This document shows positions 41,385-49,849 of a DNA stretch of 64,000 nt, one piece after another (position 1 is the first letter of the stretch; each line of letters opens with the position of its first letter). The stretch is from Bradyrhizobium sp. CB2312 (GTDB taxonomy: Bacteria; Pseudomonadota; Alphaproteobacteria; Rhizobiales; Xanthobacteraceae). The stretch lies in NCBI RefSeq assembly GCF_029714425.1, contig NZ_CP121668.1:5229501-5293500 (forward strand), written 5' to 3'. The position numbers and the translations under genes were made by a program. A model generated the notes under the pieces. It saw nothing but the letters and a program-made list of their open reading frames with translations. It made no database searches and was not told where the DNA came from.

Positions 41385-41864
41385 TCAGGACGCCGCGGCA
41401 TGCGCCGCGACCGGCCGCTTCGCCGGCGTCCAGCGAAATGCCGCGCCAAAACGATTCCAGACGTTGATCGAGGCGACCGCCGAGGTCAGATACGTCAACT
41501 CCGTCTCGGAGAACTCGCGGCTCGCCTCCGCGTAGACGTCTTCGCCGACGCCGTCCGGCAGCAGGGTCAGCGCTTCCGCCCAGGCGAGCGCCGCCCGCTC
41601 ACGCGCGGAAAAGATCGGCGCCTCGCGCCAGACCGCGACCAGATGGAGCTTGTCGGCGGGCACGCCAATCCGCTCGGACAACAGGACATGATGCTGCACG
41701 CAGAAGGCACAGCCATTGATCTGCGAGGCGCGCAGCTTGACCAGCTCGAGCAGCTGCTTGTCGAGGCCAGCCTTGGCCGCCAGCTGGCCCAGGGCGAGCA
41801 CCAGCTCGTACGCATCGGGCGCGATCTGCTTGAAATCCTCGTATTCACTGCGGGCGTGTGACAT
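41385..41864 (-). CDS. Carboxymuconolactone decarboxylase / AhpD-family protein
   Basis: This 159-aa protein contains the AhpD core LVKLRASQINGCAFCVQHHV with Cys52-x2-Cys55 and His59, the redox and proton-relay residues of alkylhydroperoxidase AhpD-like enzymes. It likely reduces peroxides or an electrophile. It is the first gene after the divergent MarR operators, suggesting induction by oxidants or phenolics. Confidence 0.88.
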   Translation of the reverse strand: MSHARSEYEDFKQIAPDAYELVLALGQLAAKAGLDKQLLELVKLRASQINGCAFCVQHHVLLSERIGVPADKLHLVAVWREAPIFSARERAALAWAEALTLLPDGVGEDVYAEASREFSETELTYLTSAVASINVWNRFGAAFRWTPAKRPVAAHAAAS

Positions 41865-41884
41865 TGCCGTTCACCTCGTGTTAT

Positions 41885-41919
41885 TATAAGGGCACTTATA
41901 TCTTATAAGAGCTCTTACA
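41885..41919. promoter_or_regulatory. Two tandem MarR-type operators in the divergent promoter
   Basis: TATAAG-GGCA-CTTATA (41885-41900) is a perfect inverted repeat. TATAAG-AGCT-CTTACA (41904-41919) is a second copy with one mismatch, and its last base is the A of the marR ATG. Centres are 19 bp apart, nearly two helical turns. Both lie in the 54-bp gap between the AhpD-like and marR genes, so a bound repressor would shut both promoters. Confidence 0.85.
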
Positions 41920-42449
41920 TGTCACGCAAGACCGCCGACATCACAAGATCGAAAACCGCGCGCAAGAGTCCGGCGGGCGCCGTGCGCGTGCCTGCTCCCG
42001 GCGAGGGCAAGCGCGGCGAAGAAGGCTATCTCGGCTATCTCCTGCGCCAAGCCCATGCCGCGGTCCGGCTGACGATGGAGCGGACGCTCGCCGATCTGGG
42101 CGTGACGTCGCCGCAATTTGCGGTGCTGACAATGCTCAAGGCCTATCCAGGTCTGTCTGGAGCCGATGTCGCCCGCCTCACCTTCCTGACCCCGCAGACG
42201 GTCGGCGTGATCATCCGCAATCTCGAACGCGACGGCGCCATTGAGATGACGCCGCATCCCGTCCACGGCCGCATCCAGCAATGGACGCTGACGCCGCGTG
42301 GCATGAAGTTGCTGACGGCATGCAGGGAGCGCGTGATCGCGTTGGAGAAGCGCCTCGCTCGAAATCTGGATGGCGACGCTGAAACCATGGTCCGGCGCTG
42401 GCTCGCCGGCATCGCAGCCGATTTGCAGGAAGATCAGGACGAGGCCTAG
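41919..42449 (+). CDS. MarR-family transcriptional repressor
   Basis: This 176-aa protein has a basic N-terminal extension (KTARKSPAGAVRVPAPGEGK), a winged helix with GVTSPQFAVLTMLKAYPGLS, the recognition helix LTFLTPQTVGVIIRNLERDG, the wing PHPVHGRIQQWTLTPRG and a dimer helix. It probably represses itself and the divergent AhpD-like/cupin genes. The second operator overlaps its start codon. Confidence 0.9.
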   Translation: MSRKTADITRSKTARKSPAGAVRVPAPGEGKRGEEGYLGYLLRQAHAAVRLTMERTLADLGVTSPQFAVLTMLKAYPGLSGADVARLTFLTPQTVGVIIRNLERDGAIEMTPHPVHGRIQQWTLTPRGMKLLTACRERVIALEKRLARNLDGDAETMVRRWLAGIAADLQEDQDEA

Positions 42450-42637
42450 TCGCCCCCGCCTCCTCCGTCGCCACCGCCGCTGTCACACCCGCCGAGATCT
42501 GGGAAGTCGCCGCCGTAGGTGCCGTCACCATGGATGCCGCGGCCAAAATTCTCGGCGATGATCATCAGAATCACGACGAACAAGCCGGCCCCGAAGGGCC
42601 AGGGATTGGCACGGATGATGTCGAACAGCTCCCGCAT
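42446..42637 (-). CDS. Small membrane protein with Gly/Asp-rich tail
   Basis: This 63-aa protein has one helix (FGAGLFVVILMIIAENF) followed by GDGTYGGDFPDLGGCDSGGG and more glycine. The Gly/Cys/Asp tail probably faces outward. No family was recognised. Its stop overlaps the marR stop region by 4 bp, tail to tail. Confidence 0.55.
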   Translation of the reverse strand: MRELFDIIRANPWPFGAGLFVVILMIIAENFGRGIHGDGTYGGDFPDLGGCDSGGGDGGGGGD

Positions 42638-42722
42638 GCGCGCATTCTGCGCAGAGGGAAACGAACCGACCGTAAAGCGCCGGCCAAAATTTGGGAGATA
42701 TGCAGCGATGCGGATGGATGAC

Positions 42723-42974
42723 CTATCCGCCCTTCAACGATTTCTTAACCTCGCCGTCGGGCCAGGTCTCGCCCGCGGCGATCACCCGGACGCGGCTTTG
42801 GTCGGCGGCATTCACCAGCACATGCGAACTCACCCGGTCGCGGCACCGCTCCAGGTGCAAATCCGTCTCGGGCTTCCAGCTCAGCGTCGTCGCGAGATCG
42901 CCAGGGAAAATCTGCCACTGCGATCCGTCATCCAATTCGACGACATGGCTTTCCGCATGCGCGCGTATCTTCAT
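42723..42974 (-). CDS. Conserved small hypothetical protein
   Basis: This 83-aa soluble protein is beta-rich: HVVELDDGSQWQIFPGDLAT, LSWKPETDLHLERCRDRVSS and RVRVIAAGETWPDGEVKKSL. The pattern suggests a small SH3- or OB-like barrel. No family was named with confidence. It has a natural start and no competing frame. Confidence 0.6.
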   Translation of the reverse strand: MKIRAHAESHVVELDDGSQWQIFPGDLATTLSWKPETDLHLERCRDRVSSHVLVNAADQSRVRVIAAGETWPDGEVKKSLKGG

Positions 42975-43035
42975 TTCACCCCGAATGCTCGATGAACAGA
43001 TTGTGGCCCCGGCGATCCGCCGGGGCCATGCGCCG

Positions 43036-43290
43036 TCAGTCGTTGTCGTGATGAATCACGGTCTTGCTGCGATTGCCGAATTCATCTTCCTTCTTGATGA
43101 CAGTAGTGCGGTCGGCGGGCGCTCGCTCCTTGATGACGGTCGTGCGGTCGCGATCACGGTCGCGGTATTCATGGGACTGGCCCACCGTCACGCCGGCGCC
43201 AACCGGACCGACGTGAACGCCGACTTCGTCCGCAAATGCGGGAGCCGCGATCGCAGTGACCATGGCGGCGGCAAACAGATATTTCCTCAT
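43036..43290 (-). CDS. Small exported Asp/Arg-repeat protein
   Basis: This 84-aa protein has a signal peptide (KYLFAAAMVTAIAAPAFA), a short VGVHVGPVGAGVTVGQSH segment and a charged tail with YRDRDRDRTTVIKERAPADR and the repeated RTTVIK. It is common in style among Bradyrhizobium periplasmic proteins. GAGGAGAAG precedes ATG 43290. Confidence 0.65.
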   Translation of the reverse strand: MRKYLFAAAMVTAIAAPAFADEVGVHVGPVGAGVTVGQSHEYRDRDRDRTTVIKERAPADRTTVIKKEDEFGNRSKTVIHHDND

Positions 43291-43412
43291 CTTCTCCTCC
43301 TCATTGGAGTGTAGGGAATGCGATAGTGCGACAGTTTGTTCCGGGCGAACGGGCTGTTCCCGGCGTTCCGGGAACCGAGTCACATGCGCGATTTTCCGGC
43401 TAGAATGGCATC

Positions 43413-44642
43413 ATGAAACAAGCTGATTCCTCGTCCCCTCGCAGCCGCCGCACCCTGCTGAAATCCGCGCTCGGCGCAGCCGCCCTGCTCGCCTCGCCTG
43501 CGCATGTGCTCGCGGCACCTCCGGGCTTCGACGAGTGGCGCGAGAGCTTTCGCGCCCGCGCGATGGCCAAAGGCATTTCGGCCGCGACATGGCAGCGCGC
43601 GATGGGACGGGTCGAGCCCGACATGAGCGTGTTCAAGCAGATGCGCAACCAGCCCGAATTCCACGAGCAGGTCTGGCAATACATCAATCGCCGCGTCTCG
43701 GACTGGCGCATCATCAACGGCAAGATCGCGCTGAAGAACAACGAGGCGCTGCTCGCGCGCATCGAGCGCGACTTCGGCGTCGAGCGCGGCACGCTGCTGG
43801 CGCTGTGGGGCGTCGAGTCCGCCTATGGCGATCCCCTGGTGCAGCAGAACCACATGACGCCGGTGTTTCCCTCGCTCGCCGCGCTCGCCTGGAACGAGCC
43901 GCGGCGGAAGGCCTATTGGGAGACCGAGCTGATCAACGCGCTGCGCATCGTCGACAAGGGCTGGAGCACGCCCGAGGAGATGAAGGGCTCGTGGGCCGGC
44001 GCGATGGGGCATTCGCAATGGATGCCGGAGGTCTGGCTCAATGTCGGCATCGACTATGACGGCGACGGCAAGGTCTCGCCGTTCGGCAAACCCGATGATG
44101 CGCTGGGCTCGACCGCAAAGTATCTCGTCAATCGCGGCAAGTGGCATCGCGGCGAGCATTGGGGCTACGAGGTCCGCGCGTCCGGCGAGGCAAGCGGCAG
44201 CCGCACCTATGCGGCCTGGCAGGCGGCCGGTGTCTCCCGTGCCGATGGCCAGCCGTTCCCGCAGCCCAATGCGTCGGCGCAGATGTGGACACCGGTTGCC
44301 GGCGGACCGACGTTCCTGCTCGGACCGAATTTCTATTCGGTGAAGAGCTACAATCCCTCGATGAACTATGCGCTGGCGATCTGCCATCTCGGTGACCGCT
44401 GTCTCGGCGCGCCGCCCTTCATCCAGCCCTTCCCCGGCTCCGAGCGCGCGCTGACGCTCGCCGAGGTGCAGGAGATGCAGACGCGCCTGACCAAGGCCGG
44501 GTTCGATACCGGCGGCACCGACGGCCGCGTCGGCAACGACACCATGAAGGCGATCAAGGATTTCCAGCAGCGCGCCGGGATCATGCCGGCCGATGGATAT
44601 GGCGGGCTGAAGGTGCTCGCGAAGCTGCGGCAGGGGTCGTAG
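43413..44642 (+). CDS. Lytic murein transglycosylase (MltB type) with peptidoglycan-binding domain
   Basis: This 409-aa protein has a twin-arginine-like signal (SRRTLLKSALGAAALLASPA), an SLT_2 catalytic domain with Glu135 in WGVESAYG, AMGHSQWMPEVW and GDGKVSPF, and a C-terminal PG_binding_1 domain (about residues 345-405). It cleaves glycan strands to 1,6-anhydromuropeptides in the periplasm. It is divergent from the small exported gene. Confidence 0.92.
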   Translation: MKQADSSSPRSRRTLLKSALGAAALLASPAHVLAAPPGFDEWRESFRARAMAKGISAATWQRAMGRVEPDMSVFKQMRNQPEFHEQVWQYINRRVSDWRIINGKIALKNNEALLARIERDFGVERGTLLALWGVESAYGDPLVQQNHMTPVFPSLAALAWNEPRRKAYWETELINALRIVDKGWSTPEEMKGSWAGAMGHSQWMPEVWLNVGIDYDGDGKVSPFGKPDDALGSTAKYLVNRGKWHRGEHWGYEVRASGEASGSRTYAAWQAAGVSRADGQPFPQPNASAQMWTPVAGGPTFLLGPNFYSVKSYNPSMNYALAICHLGDRCLGAPPFIQPFPGSERALTLAEVQEMQTRLTKAGFDTGGTDGRVGNDTMKAIKDFQQRAGIMPADGYGGLKVLAKLRQGS

Positions 44643-44648
44643 GCACCC

Positions 44649-44752
44649 CGTCATTCCGGGGCGCGCCGCTTGGCGCGAGCCGGAATCCATTCTTCTACTT
44701 GGCTTGCTGCACGATGGATTCCGGGCTCGCGCTTCGCGCGCCCGGAATGACG
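44649..44752. repeat. Palindromic intergenic repeat
   Basis: CGTCATTCCGGGGCGCGCC is mirrored by GCGCGCCCGGAATGACG, with a second inner pair CCGGAATCCAT/ATGGATTCCGG. It lies between convergent genes, as does the repeat at 11355-11439, and has the same CGTCAT...ATGACG design. Confidence 0.78.
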
Positions 44753-44760
44753 CCGAGAGT

Positions 44761-45558
44761 TCAGTGCCGGTATTGCGGCTCTTCCGCATCGAGCTGCCGC
44801 CGGATCGCGGCGAGATGCAATCGCGCGGATTCGGAATCGCCCTCGCGCATCTGGCTGTAGGTCTCGGCCGCAATCGTGGGGTCGACCGGCAGAACCTTGC
44901 GCCCCGTCGACATCGCCAGCACCTGCACCTCGGCAGCGCGCTCGAGATAATAGAGATCGTCCCAGGCTTCCGCGATGGTCGGCGCCAGCACCATCACGCC
45001 GTGATGCTTCATGAAGACGATGTCGGCTTCCCCAACGGCGGAGGCGATGCGCGCGCCCTCGCGGTTGTCGAGGGCAAGGCCGTTATAGTCGCGGTCGACC
45101 GCGGTGCGGCCGTAGAATTTCAGCGCGGTCTGGCCGGCCCAGATCAGCGGATCGCCTTCGGTCATCGACAGCGCGGTGGCGTAGGGCATGTGGGTGTGGA
45201 ACGCGACCTTGGCGCGCGGCAGGCGCTTGTGCATCTCGGCATGGATGTAGAAGGCGGTTGCCTCCGGAACGCCTTCGCCGTCGAGTACGTTGCCGTGAAA
45301 GTCGCAGATCAAGAGCTTTGACGCGGTCAGCTCGCGGAAGGCGTAACCATAGGGGTTGACGAGGAAGAGATCGTCATGGCCCGGCACGACGGCCGAGAAA
45401 TGGTTGCAGATGCCTTCCTCAAAGCCGTTGCGTGCGGCCATGCGGAAGCAGGCGGCGAGGTCCTCGCGCGCAGTGCGGATCGCGTCGGTGGCAAGGTCCG
45501 GCCGGTTCGAGCGGACGGGCTCAGGCGCGGAAGAAGACGAATGAAGGCTGTGCGCCAT
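44761..45558 (-). CDS. Class II aldolase/adducin-family protein
   Basis: This 265-aa protein has the family fold: CNHFSAVVPGHDDLFLVNPY (substrate phosphate/carboxylate loop), AFHTHMPYATALSM (two zinc-ligand histidines), and FMKHHGVMVLAPTIAEAWDD (third histidine). Enzymes of the fold are fuculose-phosphate aldolases, decarboxylases or epimerases. It follows the SDR gene by 97 bp on the same strand. The substrate is not inferable. Confidence 0.85.
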   Translation of the reverse strand: MAHSLHSSSSAPEPVRSNRPDLATDAIRTAREDLAACFRMAARNGFEEGICNHFSAVVPGHDDLFLVNPYGYAFRELTASKLLICDFHGNVLDGEGVPEATAFYIHAEMHKRLPRAKVAFHTHMPYATALSMTEGDPLIWAGQTALKFYGRTAVDRDYNGLALDNREGARIASAVGEADIVFMKHHGVMVLAPTIAEAWDDLYYLERAAEVQVLAMSTGRKVLPVDPTIAAETYSQMREGDSESARLHLAAIRRQLDAEEPQYRH

Positions 45559-45655
45559 GGCGAAGGGACACCTCTGTCGGTCGGAAGCTCCCAGCGTTCT
45601 ACAGGGGCCGCGCCTGCACGTCAGCCCCTGCGACCGCCACCCTGCCCTGCGCGTC

Positions 45656-46465
45656 TCACGCTCGACGCGGCACTCCGCCGGCATTCATACCGCCGTCGAT
45701 GACGAGCTCGCTGCCGGTGACGTAGCGCGAGGCATCGGAAGCCAGATACAGCACGCCCGAGGCGATCTCCGCAGCCTGGCCGGCGCGGCCGAGCGGGGTT
45801 GCGACCCTGGCCCGTTCCTCCGGATCGATCGGCGCGTTGCCCTGGTTGCCGGTCGCACCGGTCGGGATCTTGCCCCAGATCGGCGTGTCGATGATGCCGG
45901 GGTGCACGGAGTTGACGCGGATGCCGTCACCTACTGCGGCGCACTCCATCGCGATCGACTTGGCGAACAGCCGCACGCCGCCCTTGGTCAGCGAATAGGC
46001 TGACAGCCCGGGCGCACCGCGCAGGCCCGCGAGCGATGACATCATCACGATCGAGCCGCCGCCCGTCTTGCGCATCAGGGGCAGGCAGTGCTTGACCGAG
46101 AGAAACACGCCGTCAAGGTTGATCGCGTTCTGCTTGCGCCAATCGCCGAGCGTCATGTCGACGATCGAGGGCACGGCAATGCCGATGCCGGCATTGGAGA
46201 CCATGATGTCGAGCCGGCCGTAGCGCCTCGCGATCTCGGCGACGATCTCGATCCAGCGCTCCTCGCTGGTCACGTCCTGCTCCAGGAAGATCGCCTTGCC
46301 GCCGGCCTTGGTGATGCGCTTTTCGAGCTCGGGGCCTCTGAGTTCGTCGATGTCGGTGATGACGACTGTGGCGCCCTCGCGCGCGAACAGCTCGACAATG
46401 GCCTCGCCAATACCTGACGCGCCGCCCGTCACCAGCGCGACCTTGCCCTCAACCTGCCCTGCCAT
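45656..46465 (-). CDS. Short-chain dehydrogenase/reductase
   Basis: This protein of about 269 aa has the Rossmann motif VTGGASGIGEAI, Asp-containing VVITDID (NAD preference), the structural NAG of MVSNAGIGIA, catalytic Ser in MMSSLAGLRG and Tyr-x3-Lys in SAYSLTKGG. It ends with the family-typical SELVIDGGMNAGG. It heads an SDR/class II aldolase pair, so the two probably act on one sugar or hydroxy-acid. Confidence 0.9.
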   Translation of the reverse strand: MAGQVEGKVALVTGGASGIGEAIVELFAREGATVVITDIDELRGPELEKRITKAGGKAIFLEQDVTSEERWIEIVAEIARRYGRLDIMVSNAGIGIAVPSIVDMTLGDWRKQNAINLDGVFLSVKHCLPLMRKTGGGSIVMMSSLAGLRGAPGLSAYSLTKGGVRLFAKSIAMECAAVGDGIRVNSVHPGIIDTPIWGKIPTGATGNQGNAPIDPEERARVATPLGRAGQAAEIASGVLYLASDASRYVTGSELVIDGGMNAGGVPRRA

Positions 46466-46534
46466 GTTCACTCCCTTTCTTTTTTGTTGTTTGAGCGATC
46501 TATTTTTGACGCATGGGCCCCGCCGGATCTTGCG

Positions 46535-48376
46535 TTATCTGATCACGGATGGGCCCTGGTCCGGTAGCGCGACGTCGAGGACGCGGAATTGCACGCGCTC
46601 GGCGCCCTGGTAGCGGTCGACCGACAGTGAGCCTGCGACATGCAGTTGCTGGCCGCGATTGGCGAGCAGCGCATTGCCGAGCTTCTGGCCGACCGCACGG
46701 AATGCGATGCCGTTGACGATCGAACCGTCGCCCGACTTGAAGCGCAGCCTCAAATGCGCCTGCCCGACCTCGTCGGCAAAGACGAGCTGATGCCCCGGCA
46801 GCGCCAGCACCGGCTCCGGGTTGCCGCTGCCGAACGGCCCCGCGCGGTTGAGCGTCGTCGCCAGCTCCGTCGTCACCGCGCGCGCGGAGACCGCGCCGTC
46901 GATATCGAGCTCGTTGACGTGGCGTGCTTCGGCGACATCCGGCCCCAGCGCACCTTCGAGATAGGCACGGAATTCGGCGAGCTTCTCCTTGCGCAGTGTC
47001 ACGCCCGCGGCCATCGCGTGGCCGCCGCCCTTCAGCAAGATGCCGTCGGTCACGGCCTGCCGCACCGCCTTGCCGAGATCAACGCCCGCGATCGAGCGGC
47101 CCGAACCAGTGCCAATGCCGCCGGGCTCGAGCGCAATGGCAAAGGCGGGGCGCGAGAATTTCTCCTTCAGGCGCGAGGCGACGAGCCCGACCACGCCCGG
47201 ATGCCAGCCTTCGGACGCCGTGACGATGACGCCGAGCTTGTCCTCCAGCCCGATCGAAGCCAGCGCCTCCGCTTCGGCCTGCGCTTCCGCGGCCTGCTCG
47301 ATGATGCGGCGCTCGCTGTTGAGGCGGTCGAGCTCGGCCGCGATCCGCGCCGCCTCGACGCTGTCCCCTTCCAGCAAAAGCCGCACGCCGAGATCGGCGC
47401 GGCCGATGCGGCCGCCGGCATTGACGCGCGGGCCCAGCATGAAGCCGAGATGCCAAGCCTCCGGCGGGCCGTTGAGCCGCGCGACGTCCATCAGCGCGGT
47501 ATGGCCGACATGGTCGCGCCGCCGCATCGCGATCAGTCCCTTGGCGACGAAAGCGCGGTTCAGACCAATGAGCGGCGCGACATCAGCGACCGTGCCGAGC
47601 GCGACGTGATGCAGCATGCCCAATAGATCGGGCTCGGGCATCTCGGCATTCCAGAAGCCGCGCTGGCGCAGCTCGCGATTGACCGCGACCAGCGTCACCA
47701 GCACGAGGCCGACGGCGGCGAGATGGCCAAGACCCGAGAGATCGTCGAGCCGGTTCGGATTGACCAACGCATCGACCTCCGGCAGTTCGTCACCGGCTTG
47801 GTGATGGTCGATCACGACCACGGACATGCCGAGGCGCTTTGCTTCGGCGAGCGGCTCGATGCTGGTGGTGCCGCAATCGACGGTGACGAGCAGCGTGGCA
47901 CCCTTGGCCGCCAGTCCGCGAACCGCTTCGACGTTGGGGCCGTAGCCCTCAAAAATGCGGTCAGGGATGTGGATCAGCGGATCTAGTCCGCAATGGCGCA
48001 GGTGCCAGGCCAGCAGCGCCGCCGAGGTCGCGCCGTCGACGTCGTAGTCGCCGAAGATCGCGACCTTCTCGCCCCTCGCCGCCGCGTCCGCGATCCGCTT
48101 CGCGGCCGCCTCCATCTCCGTGACCGTGAACGGATCCGGCATGAGCTTCCGGATGGTCGGATCGAGGAAGTCGGCGACCGCGTCGATATCCACCCCGCGG
48201 CCCGCCAGCACCCGCGCCAGCAGTTCCGGCAATTGATGCCGCTGCACGATGGCGAGCGCCTTGGCCGCCCCGCGCGCGTCCAGCCGGTCGCGCCAGAGCT
48301 TGTCGGTGAGCGAGCGCGCGACACCCAGGAACGCGTGGGGCGTCTCGACGGGCAAGGCGGTGGCGGGCGGTGTCAT
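46535..48376 (-). CDS. recJ: Single-stranded-DNA-specific exonuclease RecJ
   Basis: This 613-aa protein has the DHH phosphoesterase core with FGDYDVDGATSAA (Asp110/112/114) and VVVIDHHQAGD (Asp190-His191-His192). The DHHA1 domain has SGRSIAGVDLG and KGGGHAMAAGVT, and the C-terminal OB domain FGSGNPEPVLALPG. It degrades 5' single-stranded DNA in recombination and repair. ATG 48376 fits family length. Confidence 0.95.
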   Translation of the reverse strand: MTPPATALPVETPHAFLGVARSLTDKLWRDRLDARGAAKALAIVQRHQLPELLARVLAGRGVDIDAVADFLDPTIRKLMPDPFTVTEMEAAAKRIADAAARGEKVAIFGDYDVDGATSAALLAWHLRHCGLDPLIHIPDRIFEGYGPNVEAVRGLAAKGATLLVTVDCGTTSIEPLAEAKRLGMSVVVIDHHQAGDELPEVDALVNPNRLDDLSGLGHLAAVGLVLVTLVAVNRELRQRGFWNAEMPEPDLLGMLHHVALGTVADVAPLIGLNRAFVAKGLIAMRRRDHVGHTALMDVARLNGPPEAWHLGFMLGPRVNAGGRIGRADLGVRLLLEGDSVEAARIAAELDRLNSERRIIEQAAEAQAEAEALASIGLEDKLGVIVTASEGWHPGVVGLVASRLKEKFSRPAFAIALEPGGIGTGSGRSIAGVDLGKAVRQAVTDGILLKGGGHAMAAGVTLRKEKLAEFRAYLEGALGPDVAEARHVNELDIDGAVSARAVTTELATTLNRAGPFGSGNPEPVLALPGHQLVFADEVGQAHLRLRFKSGDGSIVNGIAFRAVGQKLGNALLANRGQQLHVAGSLSVDRYQGAERVQFRVLDVALPDQGPSVIR

Positions 48377-48659
48377 GGATCGAAATTGGCTTGAGGAACC
48401 CGGAGCCGGACACAGGGCGATACGGTGATCGGCTGACAATGACGATTGACCGGGAATTCCCTGGTGTTTGCAATGTCCCCGCCGCACAAAGCGGTGAATT
48501 GCCGCTTTGCTGCGCCGACTGACTATCATTTGGGCAATCCGCGGAACAGCAAATTAAGCAGGCGTTAGGCGGAATCCTCGAAAAAGAATTGTATTAGATC
48601 TGTGAGTTGTTGTTCCGGGTTCATTGCAGATCAGGCCTCATTGCCAAGGGAAGTCCCCG

Positions 48660-49736
48660 ATGTCTGCTGCGCTGGGTCTCAAAGCCAAGCCGATCGCCAC
48701 CGAACCCGCCGACGACGATTCCGACATCTCCGCGCTGATCAACCGCCTCACTGCGGAGGTCAACCAGATCGCGGTCGACAAGACCAAGGCGATCCAGCAG
48801 ATCACCAACCAGATGAAGATGCTGGCGCTGAACGCGCTGATCGAGAGCTCGCGCGCCGGCGCGCAAGGTGCCGGCTTTGCCGTGGTGGCGCAGGAGGTGC
48901 GCGGCGTCGGCCAGCAGGTCGAGACCATCGCACGCGAGCTCGAGACCCAGCTGACGAAACGCACCGGCGATCTCGTCGCCTCGATCGACCGCATGAGCCA
49001 GCGCTCGCGCGGCGAGCGCATGGTCGACCTGTCGCTCAACGCGGTCGAACTGATCGACCGCAACCTCTATGAGCGCACCTGCGACGTGCGCTGGTGGGCA
49101 ACCGACTCCGCCGTGGTCGATTGCGCGGCCACGCCTGCTCCGGCGGCGGTCACCCACGCCTCGCAGCGGCTCGGCGTCATCCTCGGCGCTTACACCGTCT
49201 ATCTCGACCTCTGGCTCTGCGACCTCGACGGCAACGTCGTCGCCAACGGCCGCGCCGACCGCTTTCGTGTCGTCGGCCAGAACGTCGCCCATACCAAATG
49301 GTTTCGCGAGGCGCGAACCCTTCGCTCTGGTGACGACTATGTCGCCGGCGACGTCGAGAACCAGCCGCTGCTCGGCAACGCGCAGGTCGCGACCTACTGC
49401 GCCAGCGTGCGTGCCGGCGGAGAGGCCCACGGTGAGCCGATCGGCGTGCTCGCCATCCATTTCGACTGGGAGCCGCAGGCGCGTGCGATCGTGCAAGGAG
49501 TCCGCGTCGGCGACAGCGACAAGGCCCGCGTGCTGCTGGTCGATTCGAACCTCCGCGTGATCGCCGCCTCCGACGGCCAGGGCATTTTAAGCGAACGCAT
49601 TGCGCTGTCTCTCAACGGCCAGCGCTCCGGCTTTTACCACGACCGCACCGGCACGATGATCGCCTTCCACGCGACGCCGGGCTATGAGACCTATCGTGGG
49701 CTCGGCTGGTACGGCGTGATCGTCTGCGGGGCGTGA
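48660..49736 (+). CDS. Soluble methyl-accepting-chemotaxis-like protein with C-terminal Cache domain
   Basis: In this 358-aa protein with no membrane helix, the MCP signalling tip is at the N-terminus (about residues 40-110: QMKMLALNALIESSRAGAQG, FAVVAQEVRGVGQQVETIA). A Cache-like sensor follows (about residues 140-350: GAYTVYLDLWLCDLDGNVVA; GEPIGVLAIHFDWEPQARA). The usual receptor order is sensor first. The signalling part is shorter than a full MCP hairpin, so coupling to CheA is uncertain. Confidence 0.85.
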   Translation: MSAALGLKAKPIATEPADDDSDISALINRLTAEVNQIAVDKTKAIQQITNQMKMLALNALIESSRAGAQGAGFAVVAQEVRGVGQQVETIARELETQLTKRTGDLVASIDRMSQRSRGERMVDLSLNAVELIDRNLYERTCDVRWWATDSAVVDCAATPAPAAVTHASQRLGVILGAYTVYLDLWLCDLDGNVVANGRADRFRVVGQNVAHTKWFREARTLRSGDDYVAGDVENQPLLGNAQVATYCASVRAGGEAHGEPIGVLAIHFDWEPQARAIVQGVRVGDSDKARVLLVDSNLRVIAASDGQGILSERIALSLNGQRSGFYHDRTGTMIAFHATPGYETYRGLGWYGVIVCGA

Positions 49737-49760
49737 GCGAACGCCGGCGAAATGGCCGGC

Positions 49761-49798
49761 CCAAACAAAAACCGCAAAAACAACCCCATGCACAGTAG
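49761..49798 (-). repeat. Dispersed 38-bp repeat, copy 2
   Basis: On minus this reads CTACTGTGCATGGGGTTGTT and then TTTGCGGTTTTTGTTTGG, matching 29467-29504 except around the CGTAG/TGCGG centre. It lies in the 113-bp gap after the MCP-like gene. Confidence 0.8.
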
Positions 49799-49849
49799 CG
49801 AGCGCGTTGCTTTCGTTGGTGTTCTACGCGCCATCGACACGTCAGAGCG

